64,000 nt of DNA from Arenibacter arenosicollis (GCF_014397245.1 NZ_JACLHY010000006.1:62001-126000); one strand, 5' to 3'. Positions 55,413 through 64,000 are shown, counted from the stretch's first letter. The notes: generated by a model not told the origin, from the letters alone. Numbers and translations are program-made.

Positions 55413-55751
55413 TTAAGAAATTTTAAGTCCATTGTCCACTTTGGACTCCGGTTGTAACAATATTACATCGGAACCGTCAACAGCCCCTAATATAAGACAT
55501 TCGCTCATAAAATTTGCAATTTGTTTTTTAGGAAAATTTACCACCGCAATTACCTGTTTTCCCAAAAGTTCTTCCTTGGAATACCTTTGCGTAATTTGGG
55601 CCGAAGATTTTTTTATCCCCAGATTCGCACCAAAATCCACGTGTATCTGGTAAGCAGGATTTTTGGCTTTTGGAAAATCTTTTATTTCAATAATAGTGCC
55701 CACCCTCATATCTATTTTAGAGAAATCGGGCCATGTAATAGTTTCTTTCAT
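55413..55751 (-). CDS. CsaA-like tRNA-binding domain protein
   Basis: A 112-residue single-domain OB-fold protein of the EMAP/Trbp111/CsaA type: FSKIDMRVGTI, FGANLGIKKSSAQIT and LGKQVIAVVNFPKKQI are conserved. CsaA has been described as a chaperone linked to protein export and as a tRNA-binding protein. It is the first gene of a minus-strand trio with the BASS transporter and the acyltransferase (gaps of 3 bp and a 4-bp overlap). Confidence 0.9.
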   Translation of the reverse strand: MKETITWPDFSKIDMRVGTIIEIKDFPKAKNPAYQIHVDFGANLGIKKSSAQITQRYSKEELLGKQVIAVVNFPKKQIANFMSECLILGAVDGSDVILLQPESKVDNGLKIS

Positions 55752-56020
55752 GTAACAATTCTGACTTTATAAATAATATCCTTAGGCACATTTCCGGAAT
55801 ATGCCCTATAGGTGTGGACTAAAAGGCCCATTTTCCCGCCTGAGTTTTTAACGGCACTTGGGGGACTGTATTAAAATTCCTTCAACCTGTAGCATTTAAC
55901 TACATTAAAATTCCCTGCGGTCTAATACTGTTGCATATAATTATCTTACCGCCCCTTTCTTGAAGGTTCATTTAAAAACAACTAATGCGCAATCCTTATA
56001 CAAAAATCTACAATTTCCTT

Positions 56021-56028
56021 TAACTTTG
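56021..56028 (+). promoter_or_regulatory. TAnnTTTG promoter core of the thioredoxin-fold gene
   Basis: TAACTTTG lies 30 nt before the ATG at 56059. Its position, inside a longer open frame from 55960, supports the downstream start. Confidence 0.5.
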
Positions 56029-56058
56029 TATAATACCTATCCTCAAAATATTAAAGTC

Positions 56059-56619
56059 ATGGCGAACACACCAAGTAATATGTTGCCTTTGGGCACAATA
56101 GCCCCTAGCTTTAAATTGCTCGATACTACATCGGAAAAATACAAAAGCCTTCAAGAATTAAAGGGCTCCAAGGGTACCGTTATCATGTTTATTTGCAACC
56201 ATTGCCCTTTTGTTAAGCACCTTAATTCCGAAATCGCAAAAACAGCCATAGAATACCAACATAAAGATATTTCATTTATAGCAATATCCAGTAACGACGC
56301 GGAAAACTACCCGCAAGATGCTCCACATTTAATGAAATTGATCAGTGTGGAGCAAAAGTATACATTTCCATATCTATATGATGAGTCACAAGAAGTAGCT
56401 AAAGCTTATGACGCAGCCTGTACCCCGGATTTCTACCTATTCGACGCGAATTTAAAATTGGTATATCGTGGTCAGTTCGACAACTCCCGTCCAGGAAACG
56501 GAATCCCTGTCAGCGGAGGTGATCTAAAAGGCGCTATGGACGCCCTACTCGAAGGAAAAGAAATAAATGCAAACCAAAAACCAAGTATGGGTTGCAACAT
56601 AAAGTGGAAAAAACAATAA
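56059..56619 (+). CDS. Thioredoxin-fold AhpC/TSA-like protein
   Basis: A 186-residue cytoplasmic redoxin. A CxxC motif (FICNHCPFVKH, Cys46 and Cys49) sits at the end of the first strand-helix unit, followed by the FIAISSNDAENYPQDAP and FYLFDANLKLVYRGQFD segments typical of the AhpC/TSA thioredoxin-like group in marine bacteria. It is probably a thiol peroxidase or disulfide reductase. The frame is open from a TTG at 55960, but the ATG at 56059 fits the family and has a promoter core directly upstream. Confidence 0.87.
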   Translation: MANTPSNMLPLGTIAPSFKLLDTTSEKYKSLQELKGSKGTVIMFICNHCPFVKHLNSEIAKTAIEYQHKDISFIAISSNDAENYPQDAPHLMKLISVEQKYTFPYLYDESQEVAKAYDAACTPDFYLFDANLKLVYRGQFDNSRPGNGIPVSGGDLKGAMDALLEGKEINANQKPSMGCNIKWKKQ

Positions 56620-56679
56620 GCACTGGAATGGACTTCCAATAAGTTTAGTTAAGTTATAAATTGTACTATTCCAAACAAT

Positions 56680-57231
56680 TTATGGACAATTCCAGCCCTT
56701 ACGTTCTATTAAACTTTCTATATGTGCTAAATGATGATTGCCATGCCAAGCATATTTTCCAATATTTTCCATAAGGCTTACCTCTACATTGCCATCGGGA
56801 TGCAAATAAACCTTTTCCAAATCTTCCTTGGACAAACCCTTTAAAAGATATACCAATTTTGCATGCAATGCTTTAAGGTAATTCAACGACAAGATAATTG
56901 GTGCGATATTGGCATCGAATAAATTACTCCATTCTTTTTCATCATAAGCTTTAATCACTGGTCTATCCTCCGTCAAAGCCCATTTAAATCTGGTATAACT
57001 GTGATGATGACTATCCGCAAGATGATGGACCACTTGTCTTATAGTCCACCCACCTGGACGGTAAGGAGTATTCAGCTGCTCCTGGTTTAGATCAATTACC
57101 AAATCTTCCAAACGCGTAGGCAGTGCCTCCAGTTCAGAAATCCAATCGGACAAAATTACCTCACTTACTTTTTGTGTAAAGACGAAATGGCCAATGGGAT
57201 ATTTCAATTCTTCTAAAGTTCTTTCTTCCAT
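56680..57231 (-). CDS. DinB/YfiT-type metal-dependent hydrolase or thiol transferase
   Basis: A 183-residue four-helix-bundle protein of the DinB superfamily, YfiT/BstA branch. The metal-binding histidines are visible in VVHHLADSHHH and near the C-terminus in YAWHGNHHLAHI. The family includes bacillithiol-S-transferases acting on electrophiles; many Bacteroidota make bacillithiol-like thiols, so a detoxification role is possible. It is convergent with the thioredoxin-fold gene. Confidence 0.85.
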   Translation of the reverse strand: MEERTLEELKYPIGHFVFTQKVSEVILSDWISELEALPTRLEDLVIDLNQEQLNTPYRPGGWTIRQVVHHLADSHHHSYTRFKWALTEDRPVIKAYDEKEWSNLFDANIAPIILSLNYLKALHAKLVYLLKGLSKEDLEKVYLHPDGNVEVSLMENIGKYAWHGNHHLAHIESLIERKGWNCP

Positions 57232-57595
57232 ATCATAAAATTAAAGAAGTTTGATTCAAATTAATTGTTATCCATTTAAATAATTGTGTTGATATTATAA
57301 ATATTACTCTTTGGAAGTGGTACCGCAGGTATGACTTAAAATTAGGTTTCTTGTTTGATACAAATTACAACTTTGGTAAATAAATATTATAAAAAAATAA
57401 ATTAAAAGAAATACACTACATCTTGCCTTTCAAAATGTTATAGACCAAAAATTGGGACAAAATCGATTTATAAAATAATTAAAAGACCATCTATTTTTGT
57501 TAAATTTTAATACTTTTTTAACCTTTTAAAAAAGTTGATTACAATGTAATCTACTAATTTTATAGGATATTAATTTTTAACTAAATCACTAAAAT
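57232..57595. other. AT-rich divergent intergenic region
   Basis: 364 bp, no gene. It must carry the promoters of the DinB-like gene and the peroxiredoxin. It contains a 15-bp dyad at 57537-57551. Confidence 0.6.
57537..57551. promoter_or_regulatory. Dyad upstream of the peroxiredoxin gene
   Basis: GATTACA, one central base, TGTAATC: two perfect 7-bp arms, ending 44 bp before the peroxiredoxin start. It could bind a dimeric regulator; none can be named. Confidence 0.4.
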
Positions 57596-58234
57596 ATGGC
57601 AACTATACGATTGGGCGACGCGGCCCCTGACTTTACAGCAGATAGTTCAATGGGAATGATCAATTTATATGATTATTTAGGCGATGGATGGGGTATTTTG
57701 TTTTCACATCCTGCAGATTTCACACCTGTTTGTACCACTGAGTTGGGAACTGCGGCAAAATTTAAAGCTGAGTTTGATAAACGAAATGTGAAAATGTTGG
57801 CACTTAGTGTTGATGGGGTGGAATCGCACGGTGAATGGATCAAAGACATTAATGAAACACAACACACCACTGTTAACTTTCCTATTATTGCCGATGAAGA
57901 CAAAAAGGTTTCCACCTTATACGATATGATTCATCCAAATGCGAATGACAGCTTAACAGTGCGTTCCGTTTATATTATAGCACCGGACAAAACGGTTAAA
58001 CTAATTATCACTTATCCTGCCTCTACAGGTCGTAATTTTCACGAAATGCTAAGGGTCATAGATTCGCTTCAATTAACTGCATACCACAAAGTAGCTACTC
58101 CGGCGAACTGGGAAAATGGTGATAGGGTTGTAATAAGCCCATCCATAAATACAGAAGATGCGAAGAAAATATTTACCAAAGGGGTGGAAGAAATTAAGCC
58201 TTATTTAAGGATGACTCCGCAACCAAATATTTAA
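57596..58234 (+). CDS. 1-Cys peroxiredoxin, Prx6 type
   Basis: A 212-residue peroxiredoxin. The peroxidatic Cys46 lies in HPADFTPVCTTELG, and the sequence has the LALSVDGVESH and RSVYIIAPDKTVKL segments and the C-terminal arm of the Prx6 family. No resolving cysteine is visible, so reduction by an external thiol is expected. It detoxifies peroxides in the cytoplasm. The gene stands alone, between a long AT-rich upstream region and a terminator. Confidence 0.94.
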   Translation: MATIRLGDAAPDFTADSSMGMINLYDYLGDGWGILFSHPADFTPVCTTELGTAAKFKAEFDKRNVKMLALSVDGVESHGEWIKDINETQHTTVNFPIIADEDKKVSTLYDMIHPNANDSLTVRSVYIIAPDKTVKLIITYPASTGRNFHEMLRVIDSLQLTAYHKVATPANWENGDRVVISPSINTEDAKKIFTKGVEEIKPYLRMTPQPNI

Positions 58235-58611
58235 TAACGCAACACCCAATATCAATTTTTAAACATTGAAGTCTTCCCATAATTTAGGAAGACTTTATTG
58301 TTCAAGGACGCGAGGTCCTCGACCATATTTAATTGAAGACAGCAAGATATTAACATATTCCACTATCGCCAGGGACATTTAAACATGTTCCATTATCATA
58401 CAAAAAAAGGAAGAAATCTAAGATAAAGTATCATGGGTTTAAGAAAATAAGTATTGGACCAAGACCATTAACGCACAGTTAATTAGCTGCATAATTTTGA
58501 TTCCCAGGGATGTCTCGACCCTGTCAAACAAAATATAACTATCAAAAAATCATGTAGTTAAATAATTAAACCCTATCTTCGCACCTAATTTAATTTTTTT
58601 AATTTTTTATA
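58235..58611. other. Intergenic region before the cold-shock gene
   Basis: It holds the peroxiredoxin terminator and the upstream region of the cold-shock gene, which probably includes a long 5' leader. I see no convincing coding sequence. TATCTTCG near 58574 is a weak -7-like element. Confidence 0.55.
58269..58300 (+). terminator. Terminator after the peroxiredoxin gene
   Basis: A 9-bp perfect stem (58269-58277 with 58287-58295) and a 9-nt loop, followed by TATTG. Confidence 0.7.
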
Positions 58612-58803
58612 ATGAATAAAGGAACAGTAAAATTCTTCAATGACTCCAAAGGTTTCGGATTTATCACTGAAGATGGCTCAAGCGAAGATCACTTTGTACA
58701 CATTTCTGGTTTAATCGACGAAATTCGCGAAGGTGATGTTGTAGAATTTGAACTACAACAAGGTAAAAAAGGATTGAACGCAGTAAATGTAAAAGTGATT
58801 TAA
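58612..58803 (+). CDS. Cold-shock domain protein
   Basis: A 63-residue single cold-shock domain with RNP1 (KGFGFIT) and RNP2 (DHFVHIS). It binds single-stranded nucleic acid, acting as an RNA chaperone. The length is typical of the compact CspA-like proteins of Bacteroidota. It is monocistronic with a strong terminator. Confidence 0.94.
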   Translation: MNKGTVKFFNDSKGFGFITEDGSSEDHFVHISGLIDEIREGDVVEFELQQGKKGLNAVNVKVI

Positions 58804-59035
58804 TAATTACGGTACAATTTTTTTTAGAAAATAGAGCCCATCCGCTAGGATGGGTTTTTTATTGAAACAAAAGTAAAGTTGATTAACAACATCGCTCAAA
58901 ATTCTTGTTTTCCTCCGCAACCACTGCCGATTTATCGCCTGCCCCTGTAATATTATTATTTTTTACGCAACCTTTTACACCTTTTATCATCTTCCAAAAA
59001 AACACTGAGTATACACCATTATAAATAACTGAAGC
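58804..59035. other. Intergenic region after the cold-shock gene
   Basis: Apart from the terminator at 58837 nothing coding or structured is apparent up to the small reading frame at 59036. Confidence 0.5.
58837..58861 (+). terminator. Terminator after the cold-shock gene
   Basis: A 7-bp stem CCCATCC/GGATGGG (58837-58843 with 58848-58854), a GCTA tetraloop and a T-run. Confidence 0.9.
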
Positions 59036-59122
59036 ATGACCACTTTTTTCACTATCCTATTGTCCTTGTTGGTAATAAATATTGCACTATTGGTATTAAG
59101 TCTCAATAGGACCAAAAGATAA
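59036..59122 (+). CDS. Possible 28-residue membrane peptide
   Basis: A short frame encoding one hydrophobic helix (about residues 4-23) followed by a polar, basic tail (SLNRTKR) and a stop. Composition and layout fit a small single-pass membrane protein with the C-terminus in the cytoplasm. It is too short for reliable coding statistics, and I see no strong promoter. It stands alone in a 470-bp gap between the cold-shock gene and the isomerase gene. Confidence 0.4.
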   Translation: MTTFFTILLSLLVINIALLVLSLNRTKR

Positions 59123-59218
59123 AAATTGATTTCCTAAAGTAACTTCAAAGTTCCATCCAGTTGTTAGCCAACTGGGTTGAAAACTTATATCGGCCTATAA
59201 ATCCCCAACCTTGGGCCA

Positions 59219-59249
59219 CAAAAAAAAGGCTCTAATTTCTTAGAACCTT
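59219..59249 (-). terminator. Terminator after the peptidylprolyl isomerase gene
   Basis: A 10-bp stem with one G-U pair (59240-59249 with 59226-59235), a 4-nt loop and a long T-run on the minus strand. Confidence 0.88.
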
Positions 59250-59272
59250 TCAATTACATTTAGCTTAGGCCT

Positions 59273-60205
59273 TTAACCAATGCCCATTAATTCAACATCA
59301 AATATTAGGGTGGCATTCGGTGGAATTACTCCTCCTGCACCTGCACTACCGTAGCCCAAATTAGATGGAATAACAAACCTTGCTTTGTCACCTACCTTCA
59401 ATAAGCTAATACCTTCGTCCCATCCTGGAATTACTTGGCCAACACCCAACTGAAAGCTTATAGGCTCTTTTCTCTTATAGGAAGAATCAAAAACTTGTCC
59501 GTCCAACAAAGACCCTTCATAGTGAACGGAAACATTTTTTCCACTTACGGCCTTGACTCCTTTTCCCTCTTGAACAATTTTATACCTAAGCCCACTAGCA
59601 GTTTCGTTAAAACCAGCCGCTACTTTATCCAATTCGGCAGCCATTTTTTTCTTTTCTTCCGCCAATCTCTTTTCCCTAGAGCCTTCAAAAGTTCTAAATG
59701 CCTCAACCGCATTCCATTTATCGGCTTCGGCCCCGATTCTTTCAATAGTTAAACTTTCAATTTTATCACCTTGTTTTATAGCATCCACTACATCCTGCCC
59801 TTCAACAACATGTCCAAAAACAGTATGCTTGTTGTCCAGCCAAGGAGTAGCCACGTGGGTAATAAAAAATTGGGTCCCGTTTGTTCCAGGACCTGCATTG
59901 GCCATTGAAAGTACACCAGGTCCGTCATGTGAAAGATCTGGATGAAATTCGTCGTCAAATTTATAACCACCGTCGCCAGTTCCCGTTCCAAGTGGACATC
60001 CACCCTGAATCATGAAATCTGGAATAACCCTATGGAATTTTAAACCGTCATAATACGGCTTACCTTGTGCTTTTATACTATTCTCCAAATTCCCCTCAGC
60101 CAAGGCCACAAAGTTACCAACCGTCCCAGGCGTTTTATCATGAGTAAGCTTAACCAGTATTTCTCCTTTCGAAGTATTGAATTTTGCGTAAATTCCGTCT
60201 TGCAT
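59273..60205 (-). CDS. Cyclophilin-FKBP fused peptidylprolyl isomerase
   Basis: A 310-residue protein joining two unrelated prolyl isomerase folds. The N-terminal cyclophilin (about 1-165) has [13 protein letters not shown] and a NGTQFFIT segment; a charged helical linker (about 170-205) leads to an FKBP domain (about 215-310) with [25 protein letters not shown] and the final DVELMGIG. There is no signal peptide, so it acts in the cytoplasm, probably as a folding helper. Both active sites look intact. Monocistronic, with a TACCTTTG core upstream. Confidence 0.93.
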   Translation of the reverse strand: MQDGIYAKFNTSKGEILVKLTHDKTPGTVGNFVALAEGNLENSIKAQGKPYYDGLKFHRVIPDFMIQGGCPLGTGTGDGGYKFDDEFHPDLSHDGPGVLSMANAGPGTNGTQFFITHVATPWLDNKHTVFGHVVEGQDVVDAIKQGDKIESLTIERIGAEADKWNAVEAFRTFEGSREKRLAEEKKKMAAELDKVAAGFNETASGLRYKIVQEGKGVKAVSGKNVSVHYEGSLLDGQVFDSSYKRKEPISFQLGVGQVIPGWDEGISLLKVGDKARFVIPSNLGYGSAGAGGVIPPNATLIFDVELMGIG

Positions 60206-60228
60206 ATCGCTGTTTTTTTATTAGTCTG

Positions 60229-60236
60229 CAAAGGTA
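60229..60236 (-). promoter_or_regulatory. TAnnTTTG promoter core of the isomerase gene
   Basis: TACCTTTG on the minus strand, 23 nt before the start at 60205. No clear -33 element. Confidence 0.45.
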
Positions 60237-60358
60237 AGGATAAGTTTTCTGTTTATAAAAATCTAGGGAACATAGAAAGTACATTTGGAACCCCCGTTTT
60301 AATTAAAAGAAATTCCGGATTCCTCATAGATATCTTAAATAATTGCTGTCGGCAGCAA

Positions 60359-61732
60359 TTATTTAATCCCATATTGATCGAAGAGATAGATTAAACTGGC
60401 CATAGAAGCCGCTCCAAGTTCCAATTCCCTTTTATTTACATGTGCAAAGGTGTCATTTGCGGAATGATGGTGGTCAAAATAACGTTGTGAATCAGGTCTT
60501 AGGCCTGCCAAAACAATATTGTCATTTTTTAAAGGTGCTATATCCGACCCACTCCCTCCTTTAATAAACAAATGCACCAAATAGGGTTCAAACAAACTTT
60601 TCCAGCTTTCCACCTGACTGAAATTAGCCTGGTCACAATCAAATGAAAAACCACGGGGAGTGAATCCTCCGGAGTCACTTTCCAAGGCAAAAATGTGTTT
60701 TTCATTTTTCTTGGCGGCCTGCTCCGCATAAGTTTTACCTCCTCGGAGTCCGTTTTCCTCGTTCATAAAGAGCACCACCCTTATGGTTCGTTTAGGCTTG
60801 TATCCGGTAGCCTTTAACAATCTTAGCACTTCCATACTTTGAACACATCCGGCACCATCATCGTGGGAACCATCTCCCAAATCCCAGGAATCCAAATGGC
60901 CACCTACCACCAAAACCTCATTTGGGTAAGTACTCCCCTTTATCTCCCCAATTACATTAAAAGAATCTGTGTCCGGTAATATTTTACAATTTTGTCTAAA
61001 GAAAAAATTTATGCCTGGATTTAATTTGAGCGTGGCACTGAGCAATTCGGCCCCGTTTGTACTGATGGCCGCTGCGGGTATCCTATCGCCCACTGGGGTA
61101 TCCCCATAACTCATTGCCCCTGTATGGGGAAAATCGTCCAGCCTTAGATTTAAAGACCTAACAATTACACCTACGGCACCGTATTTAGCCGCTTCGGCAG
61201 CCCCTGAATATCGTTGGTCCGAGCAACCTCTATAAGACTGAAAGGTATTAATATTGGCAGGATCCATAGGTTTATTAAAAAACACAATCTTCCCTTGAAT
61301 TTTTTCTTTCCCCAAAGTTTTTAATCCTTCAATACCATGTACCTCTACTACACCGGCCTTAATACCTCCAAAAGGTGTAGCAACAGACCCTCCCAATGCG
61401 CAAATTGGAACATTATTAGTTAATCCCGGGTCACTTTCTATATAAGCAAATTCTGGAGTACCCCTCACCCATTTAGGCACCTTTACGGGCTGGAGCCAAA
61501 CTCGATCTAGTCCCATGGAATCCAAGACTTTTTTGGTGTAATCTACCGCCTGTTGTGCCTGTAACGAACCGGAAAGCCGTCCTCCTATTTGGTTGGACAG
61601 ATAATTTAACCAAGCATAACCGTTACCATCGGTAAGGGCCGAAGTATAAATTTCCTTAATCTGATTTTGATCATTATTCTGTGCTTCAATATGTGCTGTA
61701 ATAAGTAGAAATACTACCAATAAATATTTCAT
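60359..61732 (-). CDS. Secreted M28 family metallopeptidase with PA domain
   Basis: A 457-residue exported aminopeptidase or carboxypeptidase (signal peptide to about residue 17). A protease-associated insert (about 130-250) precedes the M28 zinc site: the GGHLDSWDLGDGSHDDGAG block (His, Asp), NEENG (general-base Glu and metal ligand), ALESDSGG (Asp) and HHHSANDT (His). The layout resembles plasma glutamate carboxypeptidase relatives (PGCP-like). It cleaves N-terminal residues or dipeptides in the periplasm. Its start overlaps the PPK2 stop by 4 bp (ATGA). Confidence 0.92.
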   Translation of the reverse strand: MKYLLVVFLLITAHIEAQNNDQNQIKEIYTSALTDGNGYAWLNYLSNQIGGRLSGSLQAQQAVDYTKKVLDSMGLDRVWLQPVKVPKWVRGTPEFAYIESDPGLTNNVPICALGGSVATPFGGIKAGVVEVHGIEGLKTLGKEKIQGKIVFFNKPMDPANINTFQSYRGCSDQRYSGAAEAAKYGAVGVIVRSLNLRLDDFPHTGAMSYGDTPVGDRIPAAAISTNGAELLSATLKLNPGINFFFRQNCKILPDTDSFNVIGEIKGSTYPNEVLVVGGHLDSWDLGDGSHDDGAGCVQSMEVLRLLKATGYKPKRTIRVVLFMNEENGLRGGKTYAEQAAKKNEKHIFALESDSGGFTPRGFSFDCDQANFSQVESWKSLFEPYLVHLFIKGGSGSDIAPLKNDNIVLAGLRPDSQRYFDHHHSANDTFAHVNKRELELGAASMASLIYLFDQYGIK

Positions 61733-62607
61733 TCGTTTTCCAATTGTTTTTTATATTCTTCTAAATTAGCTTTTATTTTATCATCCAGTTCCGGTTCCCT
61801 TATATCTTTGTATTTTTTTAACTCTTCCAACAAAATAGCGGCAACAATTACCCGGGCGGCCTTTTTATTGTCAGATGGAACTACAAACCAAGGGGCATGA
61901 GGTTTTGAAGTATTGTTTATTGCCTCTTCATAACACTTTTGGTACTTATCCCATATTAGTCTTTCCTTTAAATCGCCTGGGGAAAATTTCCAATTTTTCT
62001 TCCTTAAAGCCAACCTACGCAACAAACGCTGTCGCTGCTCTTCTTTGGACAAATGAAGAAAAAATTTAAAAATGATAGTTCCGTTTTCTTCAATGTGGCG
62101 CTCAAAATTATTTATTTGTTCAAAACGCTTGTCCCAAAAATTTTGGTCTATGTCCGACACATTGTGGATTCCAGGGATATGCTCGTTCAAAATATATTCT
62201 GGATGCACCCTAGTCACCAAAACGTTCTCGTAATGTGTCCGATTAAAAACCCCAAATTTTCCCTTGGCCGGAAGGGCAATGTAGTGTCGCCAAATATAAT
62301 CGTGCTTTAATTCCAATTCTGTTGGCACCTTAAAACTATGAACCACCACTCCCCTTGCATTAAAATCTTTGAACACCTCCCTAATTAGGCTGTCCTTCCC
62401 TGCTGTATCCGTACCCTGTAAACAAATTAGTACGCTGTATTTGCCATGGGCATACATTGTGTCCTGAAACTCTCCCAGCTCAATCCTAATATTTTCCAAT
62501 GCCCTCCGCAATTTTTTATCTGACGAGTCTAAATCTTCCCTAGTATCTAAATTCACCAATTCAATTTCGCTATCAACCCTATAAGCATCTACCTCTATAT
62601 TTTTCAT
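61729..62607 (-). CDS. Polyphosphate kinase 2 family protein
   Basis: A 292-residue PPK2-family kinase with a Walker A loop (CLQGTDTAGKDSLIREVF), a Walker B/lid region with FNRTHYENVLVTRVHP, and DKRFEQINNFERH. Such enzymes make nucleoside di- or triphosphates from polyphosphate. A single PPK2 domain of this length suggests class I or III; I cannot tell which. Coupled to the peptidase gene downstream by a 4-bp overlap, though no functional link is obvious. Confidence 0.92.
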   Translation of the reverse strand: MKNIEVDAYRVDSEIELVNLDTREDLDSSDKKLRRALENIRIELGEFQDTMYAHGKYSVLICLQGTDTAGKDSLIREVFKDFNARGVVVHSFKVPTELELKHDYIWRHYIALPAKGKFGVFNRTHYENVLVTRVHPEYILNEHIPGIHNVSDIDQNFWDKRFEQINNFERHIEENGTIIFKFFLHLSKEEQRQRLLRRLALRKKNWKFSPGDLKERLIWDKYQKCYEEAINNTSKPHAPWFVVPSDNKKAARVIVAAILLEELKKYKDIREPELDDKIKANLEEYKKQLENE

Positions 62608-63023
62608 GGATAATGTTTAGTGCTCACATTAAGAGCAATTAGAAACAAAAAATATAGGAAATTATTCAAATTACCTAAAAGTTAAAGCTTCAATTTTTAA
62701 AGAAACCTAATTTCCATAATATTTGAAACAAATATGATGACCGGCTAAAACATCAATGCAATCGAAAGCTATCCATATGGACCTAAAATTCAAGGAATTA
62801 CTTTACATTATTAATAGACTATTGAAGACAGATTAGGGATTTTATCGATTCACCATCGGGAAAACATGAAAAAAAAATCACCATATATCCGAAGAAAGCT
62901 TCAGTTCGTCTAAAAATAAAATCAACTCCTGTACTTCGTCGAAAAAACATGGAAAAATAAAGTCGTAGGATTACCTTTACAAGGTTATATTTCCCAGTAT
63001 AACAAGAAACTAAAACCTACTTT
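62608..63023. other. Divergent intergenic region
   Basis: 416 bp of AT-rich sequence between the divergent PPK2 and secreted-protein genes. It presumably holds both promoters; TACCTTTA near 62974 is a weak -7-like element for the rightward gene. I see no supported gene. Confidence 0.5.
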
Positions 63024-63713
63024 ATGAGACTTTCCGTTATAGCTGTTTGTTCTTTTGCAATGCTTACTTTCTCCTCATTTAAGAATAACAAAGCCTGTGA
63101 ATATGCCGGTTCCAATATTGGCTACATTCAATCACAAACTGAAAAGGCAATAGCCACCGAAGACATTAATATGTCCAAATATTTTGCTTATAAGGCATTG
63201 AATGCCATAGTGAAATCCAAGTCCCAATTGGAAGATTGCGGCTGTGATCATGCTATTGAGCTGATCCATGAGAGTTCTGTTAATTTAACCAATGCCACCA
63301 AGGCCACTTCCTTACCAAGTGCCAAAATATTACTTAAAAAGGCATTGGACAAGGCCTCTGGAAGTTTAGAAGCCCTGGACGAACACGACTCCCATGATAG
63401 TAGGTATAACAATGATGTTTTGGCCATGAATACCAAGACTTCAATAGCAGAAAAGAAATCCCAACAACCTCTGGACAATAAAACTCTTGAAAACAAAGTG
63501 GACATCGCTTTGGAAAAGTTCAAAGTATCCTTGGACAAGGTGGTGGAATCCGTGGATTGTAAAGAAGCCTTGGCGTTTACACAAAACGTTTATAATATTT
63601 GTGAACAGCAACTTTTGAAACCGAACCTTTCCGAAGGCAAAAAATACTATAATCTAAAAACCAAGGAAATTGCAGCCAAGGCCCTTGAGAGGCTTGGTGA
63701 CTGCAAAAATTAG
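63024..63713 (+). CDS. Secreted helical protein, function unknown
   Basis: A 229-residue exported protein (signal peptide to about residue 20). The mature chain is almost wholly helical and contains paired cysteines (Cys25, a CGC pair near 74-76, further Cys near 180, 190 and 227). The N- and C-terminal parts look related (CEYAGSN-IGYIQSQ against CKEALAFTQNVYNICEQ), hinting at an internal duplication around a polar linker. I do not recognise a characterised family. It appears to be monocistronic. Confidence 0.7.
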   Translation: MRLSVIAVCSFAMLTFSSFKNNKACEYAGSNIGYIQSQTEKAIATEDINMSKYFAYKALNAIVKSKSQLEDCGCDHAIELIHESSVNLTNATKATSLPSAKILLKKALDKASGSLEALDEHDSHDSRYNNDVLAMNTKTSIAEKKSQQPLDNKTLENKVDIALEKFKVSLDKVVESVDCKEALAFTQNVYNICEQQLLKPNLSEGKKYYNLKTKEIAAKALERLGDCKN

Positions 63714-63892
63714 CAACTGTCCCTAAGCATTGGGCATAAGGCATTCCCGAAACTTAATCTGGGCAAACCCATATTGCAAAGCATAGTAGTATCAACACAT
63801 GGTTATCTCCGGCAAGCTTTCATTCTTGAACTATAATTCAACTCTAAACTCCATAAACGTAAAGGGTGAATTAAGTTTCCAAATAACACTAC

Positions 63893-64000
63893 CTATTTAC
63901 TCGCAAACAACTTTACGTCTTCTTCGGTTACTTCGTTTCCTCCAAGAATTATAAGTCGTTCCACAACATTCCTCAATTCGCGAATATTTCCCGTCCAATC
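63893..64000 (-). CDS. C-terminal end of a sigma-54-dependent transcriptional regulator (partial)
   Basis: The last 35 codons of a gene running off the right edge. The peptide starts DWTGNIRELRNVVERL, the conserved end of the AAA+ domain of NtrC-type activators (W-x-GN-x-REL-x-N), followed by a short tail ending in FASK. The tail after this motif is too short for a normal Fis-type helix-turn-helix, so the DNA-binding domain is missing or the protein acts without one. The rest lies outside the window. Confidence 0.82.
   Translation of the reverse strand, partial: DWTGNIRELRNVVERLIILGGNEVTEEDVKLFASK

Noticed and set aside
55960-56058. N-terminal extension of the thioredoxin-fold protein from a TTG codon
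   Set aside because: A promoter core lies inside it, and the family begins at the ATG at 56059.
56657-56682. 8-bp inverted repeat between convergent genes
   Set aside because: AT-rich, overlaps the DinB-like stop codon, and lacks a clear T-run; too weak to call a terminator.
62756-62836. 26-codon frame in the gap upstream of the secreted helical protein
   Set aside because: No promoter, no membrane or domain feature, and chance frames of this size are expected.

Overview
The window is a piece of a Bacteroidota chromosome, most likely a marine Flavobacteriaceae member of the Maribacter/Arenibacter/Zobellia type; the genus is inference. It is AT-rich (about 40% GC by eye). The signs are a SusC/SusD pair with ECF sigma factor and FecR anti-sigma, TAnnTTTG promoter cores, almost no Shine-Dalgarno sequences, many lipoproteins, a LytTR two-component system, a PUR-alpha-like DUF3276 protein and a long NusB. 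I see no tRNA, rRNA, CRISPR array, transposase or phage gene.

Layout. 1-3.6 kb: a giant secreted ThuA / sugar-dehydrogenase / HEAT / jelly-roll / cupredoxin lipoprotein, divergent from an AraC regulator. 4.7-9.9 kb: housekeeping genes (FAD dehydrogenase, DEAD-box helicase, secreted EEP nuclease or phosphatase, PaiB-like FMN protein, rpiA). 10.0-24.4 kb: a LytTR response regulator and TPR histidine kinase, flanked on both sides by genes for small secreted or lipid-anchored proteins with probable ferredoxin-like (ABM-type) or NTF2/SnoaL folds. These are followed by a RidA protein, a membrane-anchored thioesterase, an O-methyltransferase, an alpha/beta hydrolase, an acyl-CoA ligase and a membrane acyltransferase. 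A 29-bp bipartite motif occurs upstream of both flanking gene sets and is a good candidate operator for the LytTR regulator.

24.8-49.0 kb: a minus-strand accessory locus. Sigma factor, FecR, SusC, SusD, an 842-residue lipoprotein, a FAD oxidoreductase, an FMN_bind-like partner, a CstA-type transporter and a CRTAC1-like FG-GAP/ASPIC lipoprotein follow one another. Upstream lies a second FAD oxidoreductase plus FMN_bind-like pair, a near-identical second FecR copy with no sigma or SusC of its own, and a Gfo/Idh/MocA oxidoreductase. The locus contains no recognisable glycoside hydrolase or polysaccharide lyase, so it looks like uptake coupled to periplasmic redox chemistry rather than a normal polysaccharide utilisation locus.

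49.0-64.0 kb: core genes (yajC, DUF1573, nusB, an ABC exporter, DUF3276, a lysophospholipid acyltransferase with a BASS transporter and a CsaA-like protein, two peroxiredoxin/thioredoxin-fold proteins, a DinB/YfiT protein, a cold-shock protein, a cyclophilin-FKBP fusion, an M28 peptidase, PPK2) and the C-terminal end of a sigma-54 activator at the right edge.
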